From positions 1-64,000 of the forward strand of contig NZ_JAFEIF010000011.1 of assembly GCF_017848645.1 (NCBI RefSeq): a stretch of 64,000 nucleotides of DNA. The letters run 5' to 3'. Under the pieces are notes generated by a model. The model worked only from the letters and a program-made list of their open reading frames with translations. It did not search any database and was not told where the DNA came from. Below, in pieces: positions 60,676 to 64,000 of the stretch. The position numbers were made by a program, and so were the translations under genes. Within the stretch, counting starts at the first letter, position 1; each line of letters starts with the position of its first letter. This DNA is from Limnohabitans sp. Its GTDB lineage: Bacteria > Pseudomonadota > Gammaproteobacteria > Burkholderiales > Burkholderiaceae_C.

Positions 60676-60867
60676 GATTTTCTCCTTGATCAAGTTGAGA
60701 ACTCAACGGAAAGGGAACGCTTGGTGCTTGTTGGATTGCACAAAGCGATCCATGACATTGGGGAAGTCCCCAGTGCCATGAACGCGGAAAAGCCACACCG
60801 CCCAAAGTCCAAAGACTTTGTCGCGTGTGGCTGGAAGAGGGGGGACATGGAAGGGTGGATCAGAAGA

Positions 60868-62007
60868 TCAGTCCCAGGACAAGGCCCCGCCGGTTTGGTA
60901 TTCGATGACCCGGGTTTCAAAGAAGTTGCGTTCTTTTTTCAGGTCGATCATCTCGCTCATCCAGGGGAAGGGGTTCTCTTCGTTGGGGAAGAGGGCCTCC
61001 AGACCGATCTGGGTGGCGCGGCGGTTGGCGATGTAGCGCAAATAGCCTTTGAACATGGAAGCGTTCATGCCCAACACGCCACGGGGCATGGTGTCTTCTG
61101 CGTACTGGTATTCCAACTCAACCGCTTTGAGGAACAGGTCCTTGATTTCGGCTTTGAATTCGTTGGTCCACAGCTGTGGGTTCTCGAACTTGACGGTGTT
61201 GATCAGGTCAATGCCGAAGTTGCAATGCATCGACTCGTCGCGCAGGATGTACTGGTATTGCTCGGCAGCACCGGTCATCTTGTTTTGACGACCCAAGGCC
61301 AGAATCTGGGTAAAGCCCACGTAGAAAAATAGGCCTTCCATCAAGCAGGCGAACACGATCAGCGACTTGAGCAAGGTCTGGTCGGCTTCAAGGGTGCCGG
61401 TCTTGAAGTGAGGGTCCATGATCACGTTGATGAACGGGATCAGGAATTCGTCCTTGTCACGGATCGATTTGACTTCGTTGTAAGCGTTGAAAATTTCGCT
61501 CTCGTCCAGACCCAATGACTCCACGATGTACTGGTAGGCGTGGGTGTGAATGGCTTCTTCAAATGCTTGACGCAACAGGAACTGGCGGCACTCGGGTGCT
61601 GTGATGTGGCGGTAGGTGCCCAGCGTGATGTTGTTGGCGGCCAGTGAATCGGCTGTCACGAAGAAGCCGAGGTTGCGCTTGACGATACGGCGCTCATCTT
61701 CGGTCAGACCGTTGGGGTCCTTCCACAAGGCGATGTCGCGGTTCATGTTCACTTCCTGCGGCATCCAGTGGTTGGCGCAGGTGGCCAGGTATTTTTCCCA
61801 AGCCCATTTGTATTTGAAAGGCACCAGCTGGTTGACGTCGGTTTGGCCGTTGATGATGCGCTTGTCGGCGGCATTCATGCGGCGTGGTGCCGCAGGCGCA
61901 GCTGCGGCAGCCGACGGCGCAGCGCTGGCAGCAGCGCTGTCTGCACCAGTGAAGGAGGGCATTGCAGGTTGCAACGCGGGTTTGACTTGATCGTCCCAGG
62001 ACAGCAT
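60868..62007 (-). CDS. nrdB: Class Ia ribonucleotide reductase, beta (R2) subunit
   Basis: The di-iron, tyrosyl-radical subunit of ribonucleotide reductase. The 379-residue protein has an Ala-rich N-terminal extension (residues 23-42), then the R2 fold. The metal ligands and radical site appear as Glu151-x2-His154-x3-Tyr158 ([10 protein letters not shown]), with a second ligand set in [12 protein letters not shown]. The C-terminus ends QTGGALSWD, the R1-docking tail. It is downstream of nrdA by 141 bp on the same strand. Function requires NrdA. Confidence 0.97.
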   Translation of the reverse strand: MLSWDDQVKPALQPAMPSFTGADSAAASAAPSAAAAAPAAPRRMNAADKRIINGQTDVNQLVPFKYKWAWEKYLATCANHWMPQEVNMNRDIALWKDPNGLTEDERRIVKRNLGFFVTADSLAANNITLGTYRHITAPECRQFLLRQAFEEAIHTHAYQYIVESLGLDESEIFNAYNEVKSIRDKDEFLIPFINVIMDPHFKTGTLEADQTLLKSLIVFACLMEGLFFYVGFTQILALGRQNKMTGAAEQYQYILRDESMHCNFGIDLINTVKFENPQLWTNEFKAEIKDLFLKAVELEYQYAEDTMPRGVLGMNASMFKGYLRYIANRRATQIGLEALFPNEENPFPWMSEMIDLKKERNFFETRVIEYQTGGALSWD

Positions 62008-62148
62008 AAAAAATTCCAGTTCTCAAATTATGAAAGCATGACCAAAAATTGCAAAGCCGTTCGTCCATTTAGGACGCAGGCTGCGCATGAAGTGTTGTGC
62101 CATTGCATCGAACAGCGCACGTATATGCGCTGCGCGGTGCAAGGACCC

Positions 62149-64000
62149 TCACTGGCAAGCTTCGCAACCTGGATCGTCGATGGCGCAGAACTTGATATCG
62201 GTGGCAGGCGTTGCAGCCATTTGCGCTTGCGCGGCAGCGGCGGCGGCCTCGATGGCGCTCATGCCACTACCGGGTGCACCCGATGCGGACACCGCGTTGT
62301 GTGAGCCGGAACTCACGGTGGATTTTTCAACTTGCGTGGCGCTCGAGGTGCGCAGGTAGTAGGTGGTTTTCAAGCCGCGCAACCAAGCGAGCTTGTAAGT
62401 GTCGTCGAGTTTCTTGCCCGATGCACCAGCCATGTAAATGTTCAGCGATTGCGCCTGGTCAATCCACTTTTGGCGACGCGCTGCGGCCTCAACCAACCAG
62501 GTGGTTTCAACTTCAAACGCGGTGGCGTACAAGGCCTTGATGTCTTGGGGCACGCGGTCGATGGGGCGCAGCGAGCCGTCAAAGTGTTTCAGGTCCATGA
62601 CCATCACGTCGTCCCACAAACCCAGACGCTTCAAGTCCCGCACCAGGTAGCTGTTGATGACGGTGAACTCGCCAGACAGGTTGGACTTGACCGACAGGTT
62701 GCCAAAGCAAGGCTCGATCGAGGCGTCCACACCAATGATGTTGGAGATGGTGGCGGTGGGCGCAATGGCCACGCAATTGGAGTTGCGCATGCCGTCTGCC
62801 TTGATTTTCTGGCGCAGGGCGTCCCAGTCCAGCGTGGACGAACGGTCCACTTCCACATAGCCGCCGCGCTCGCGTGCCAGCAAGTCGATGGTGTCCAAAG
62901 GCAAGATGCCCTGGTCCCACAAAGAGCCCTTGTAGCTGGAGTACTGGCCGCGCTCTTTGGACAACTCGGTCGAGGCCCAGTAAGCGTAGTAGCAGATCGC
63001 TTCCATCGACTGGTCGGCAAACTCCACAGCCGCTTGCGAGGCGTAAGAGATGCGCATCTCATACAGCGAATCCTGGAAGGCCATCAGGCCCAGGCCCACA
63101 GGGCGGTGGCGGATGTTGGAGTCGCGGGCTTTTTTGACCGCGTAGTAGTTGATGTCGATCACGTTGTCCAGCATGCGCATGGCCGTGGAGATGGTCTTTT
63201 TCAGCTTGTCGTGGTCGAGGACCTTGCCGCTGGCGCTGTCCTTGAGGTGGCGTGAGAGGTTGACCGAGCCCAGGTTGCAGACGGCGGTTTCGGTGTCGCT
63301 GGTGTTGAGCGTGATTTCAGTGCACAGGTTGGACGAGTGCACCACACCTGCGTGCTGCTGGGGCGAGCGCACGTTGCAGGCGTCCTTGAAGGTGATCCAG
63401 GGGTGGCCGGTCTCGAACAGCATCGACAGCATCTTGCGCCACAGGTCGGTGGCGGGCAGTTTCTTGCTGGGCTTGATCTCGCCGCGCTCTGCTTTGGCCT
63501 CGTAGGCGGTGTAGGCTTTTTCGAAATCTGCCCCGAATTTGTCGTGCAGATCCGGGCAGTCCGACGGCGAGAACAAGGTCCAGTCGCCTTTTTCCATGAC
63601 GCGGCGCATGAACAGGTCGGGGATCCAGTTGGCCGTGTTCATGTCGTGTGTGCGGCGGCGGTCGTCGCCGGTGTTCTTGCGCAGCTCCAGGAACTCTTCG
63701 ATGTCCAGGTGCCAGGTTTCCAGGTAGGTGCAGACCGCGCCTTTGCGCTTGCCGCCCTGGTTGACGGCGACAGCGGTGTCGTTGACCACTTTGAGGAAAG
63801 GTACCACGCCTTGGGATTCACCGTTGGTGCCCTTGATGTGCGAGCCCATGGCGCGCACACGGGTCCAGTCGTTGCCCAGACCGCCCGCGAACTTGGACAG
63901 CAAGGCGTTTTCCTTGATGGACTCGTAAATGCCGTCCAGGTCGTCGGGCACGGTGGTCAGGTAGCAGCTCGACAGTTGGGGGCGCAAGGTGCCGCTGTTG
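62149..64000 (-). CDS. nrdA: Class Ia ribonucleotide reductase, alpha (R1) subunit, 5' part cut by window edge
   Basis: The catalytic subunit reducing ribonucleoside diphosphates to deoxyribonucleotides. The window holds the C-terminal ~617 codons; the start lies beyond 64000. Active-site residues are visible in [10 protein letters not shown] (Asn-x-Cys-x-Glu, the thiyl radical site) and [14 protein letters not shown] (redox-active Cys). [23 protein letters not shown] is the family nucleotide-site motif. The C-terminal tail ends DDPGCEACQ, the shuttle Cys pair. A long Ala-rich insertion precedes the tail. The in-frame TTG at 63987 is not a start, as coding continues past the edge. Confidence 0.97.
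   Translation of the reverse strand, partial: NSGTLRPQLSSCYLTTVPDDLDGIYESIKENALLSKFAGGLGNDWTRVRAMGSHIKGTNGESQGVVPFLKVVNDTAVAVNQGGKRKGAVCTYLETWHLDIEEFLELRKNTGDDRRRTHDMNTANWIPDLFMRRVMEKGDWTLFSPSDCPDLHDKFGADFEKAYTAYEAKAERGEIKPSKKLPATDLWRKMLSMLFETGHPWITFKDACNVRSPQQHAGVVHSSNLCTEITLNTSDTETAVCNLGSVNLSRHLKDSASGKVLDHDKLKKTISTAMRMLDNVIDINYYAVKKARDSNIRHRPVGLGLMAFQDSLYEMRISYASQAAVEFADQSMEAICYYAYWASTELSKERGQYSSYKGSLWDQGILPLDTIDLLARERGGYVEVDRSSTLDWDALRQKIKADGMRNSNCVAIAPTATISNIIGVDASIEPCFGNLSVKSNLSGEFTVINSYLVRDLKRLGLWDDVMVMDLKHFDGSLRPIDRVPQDIKALYATAFEVETTWLVEAAARRQKWIDQAQSLNIYMAGASGKKLDDTYKLAWLRGLKTTYYLRTSSATQVEKSTVSSGSHNAVSASGAPGSGMSAIEAAAAAAQAQMAATPATDIKFCAIDDPGCEACQ

Noticed and set aside
62008-62148. 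NrdR boxes between nrdA and nrdB
   Set aside because: The gap holds a small GCGCA/TGCGC stem but no pair of boxes resembling the NrdR consensus. Such boxes would be expected upstream of nrdA, outside the window.
1-64000. tRNA, rRNA, IS element or prophage
   Set aside because: I saw no cloverleaf-like intergenic sequence, transposase, integrase or phage structural gene. All intergenic gaps are under 300 bp.

Overview
The window is a gene-dense, high-GC bacterial chromosome segment with no rRNA, tRNA, phage, transposase or CRISPR array that I can see. Gene content and order (hemA-prfA, ugpBAECQ, DUF3683 flavoprotein-DUF971-ubiE-ubiJ-ubiB, fmdB-DUF502-aspS, secB-gpsA, accB-accC-prmA, a lysine-rich histone-like gene beside nrdAB, and Bug-type binding proteins) point to Betaproteobacteria, order Burkholderiales. 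The best fit is family Comamonadaceae, perhaps a Limnohabitans- or Rhodoferax-like freshwater bacterium. The genus is inference only.

Layout. 1-2.6 kb: prfA (cut by the window edge), hemA and a small membrane protein. 2.7-7.9 kb: the leftward glycerol-3-phosphate operon ugpB-A-E-C-Q, with a Pho-box-like site upstream, a double hairpin after ugpB and a REP-like repeat pair between ugpE and ugpC. 8.0-17.8 kb: a 1291-residue FAD/Fe-S oxidoreductase, then ubiquinone genes (ubiE, ubiJ, ubiB) with DUF971 and Tim44-like genes, then a sodium:solute symporter. 18.0-20.9 kb: fmdB-like, DUF502 and aspS. 21-25.9 kb: an accessory block between aspS and nudB holding a glycine-rich RNA-binding protein, a lytic transglycosylase, a degenerate ABC ATPase, and a periplasmic protein coupled to a hybrid histidine kinase. 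26-29.7 kb: nudB, EEP phosphatase, clsB, folE and a BLUF photoreceptor. 29.7-35.5 kb: small accessory genes (DMT transporter, DUF429, two GNATs, PNPOx-like, cupin, SbmA-like, secreted unknown).

35.6-41.8 kb: a leftward SulP-sulfatase-Bug-Bug cluster with a divergent MarR regulator and a secreted nuclease. 41.9-45.0 kb: moeB-like, ctpA and gpmA. 45.0-49.5 kb: rhodanese, grxC, secB, gpsA, rodA and a beta-hydroxyacid dehydrogenase. 49.5-53.5 kb: P1 peptidase, tldD and aroG (DAHP synthase). 53.7-60.1 kb: mpl, a hypothetical gene with a TlpA-like thioredoxin, accB, accC, prmA and a DUF3426 protein. 60.2-64 kb: histone H1-like, nrdB and nrdA (cut by the window edge).

The most striking signal is regulatory. 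aroG is preceded by a 24-codon leader ORF with eight consecutive aromatic codons (FYFFYFWF). Directly after it lie two mutually exclusive RNA hairpins, one a terminator with a T8 tract, as expected for ribosome-mediated attenuation of the first step of aromatic amino-acid synthesis. A second recurrent signal is a TANAAT-like -10 element 6-8 nt before the start codon of at least seven genes, suggesting leaderless or near-leaderless transcripts.
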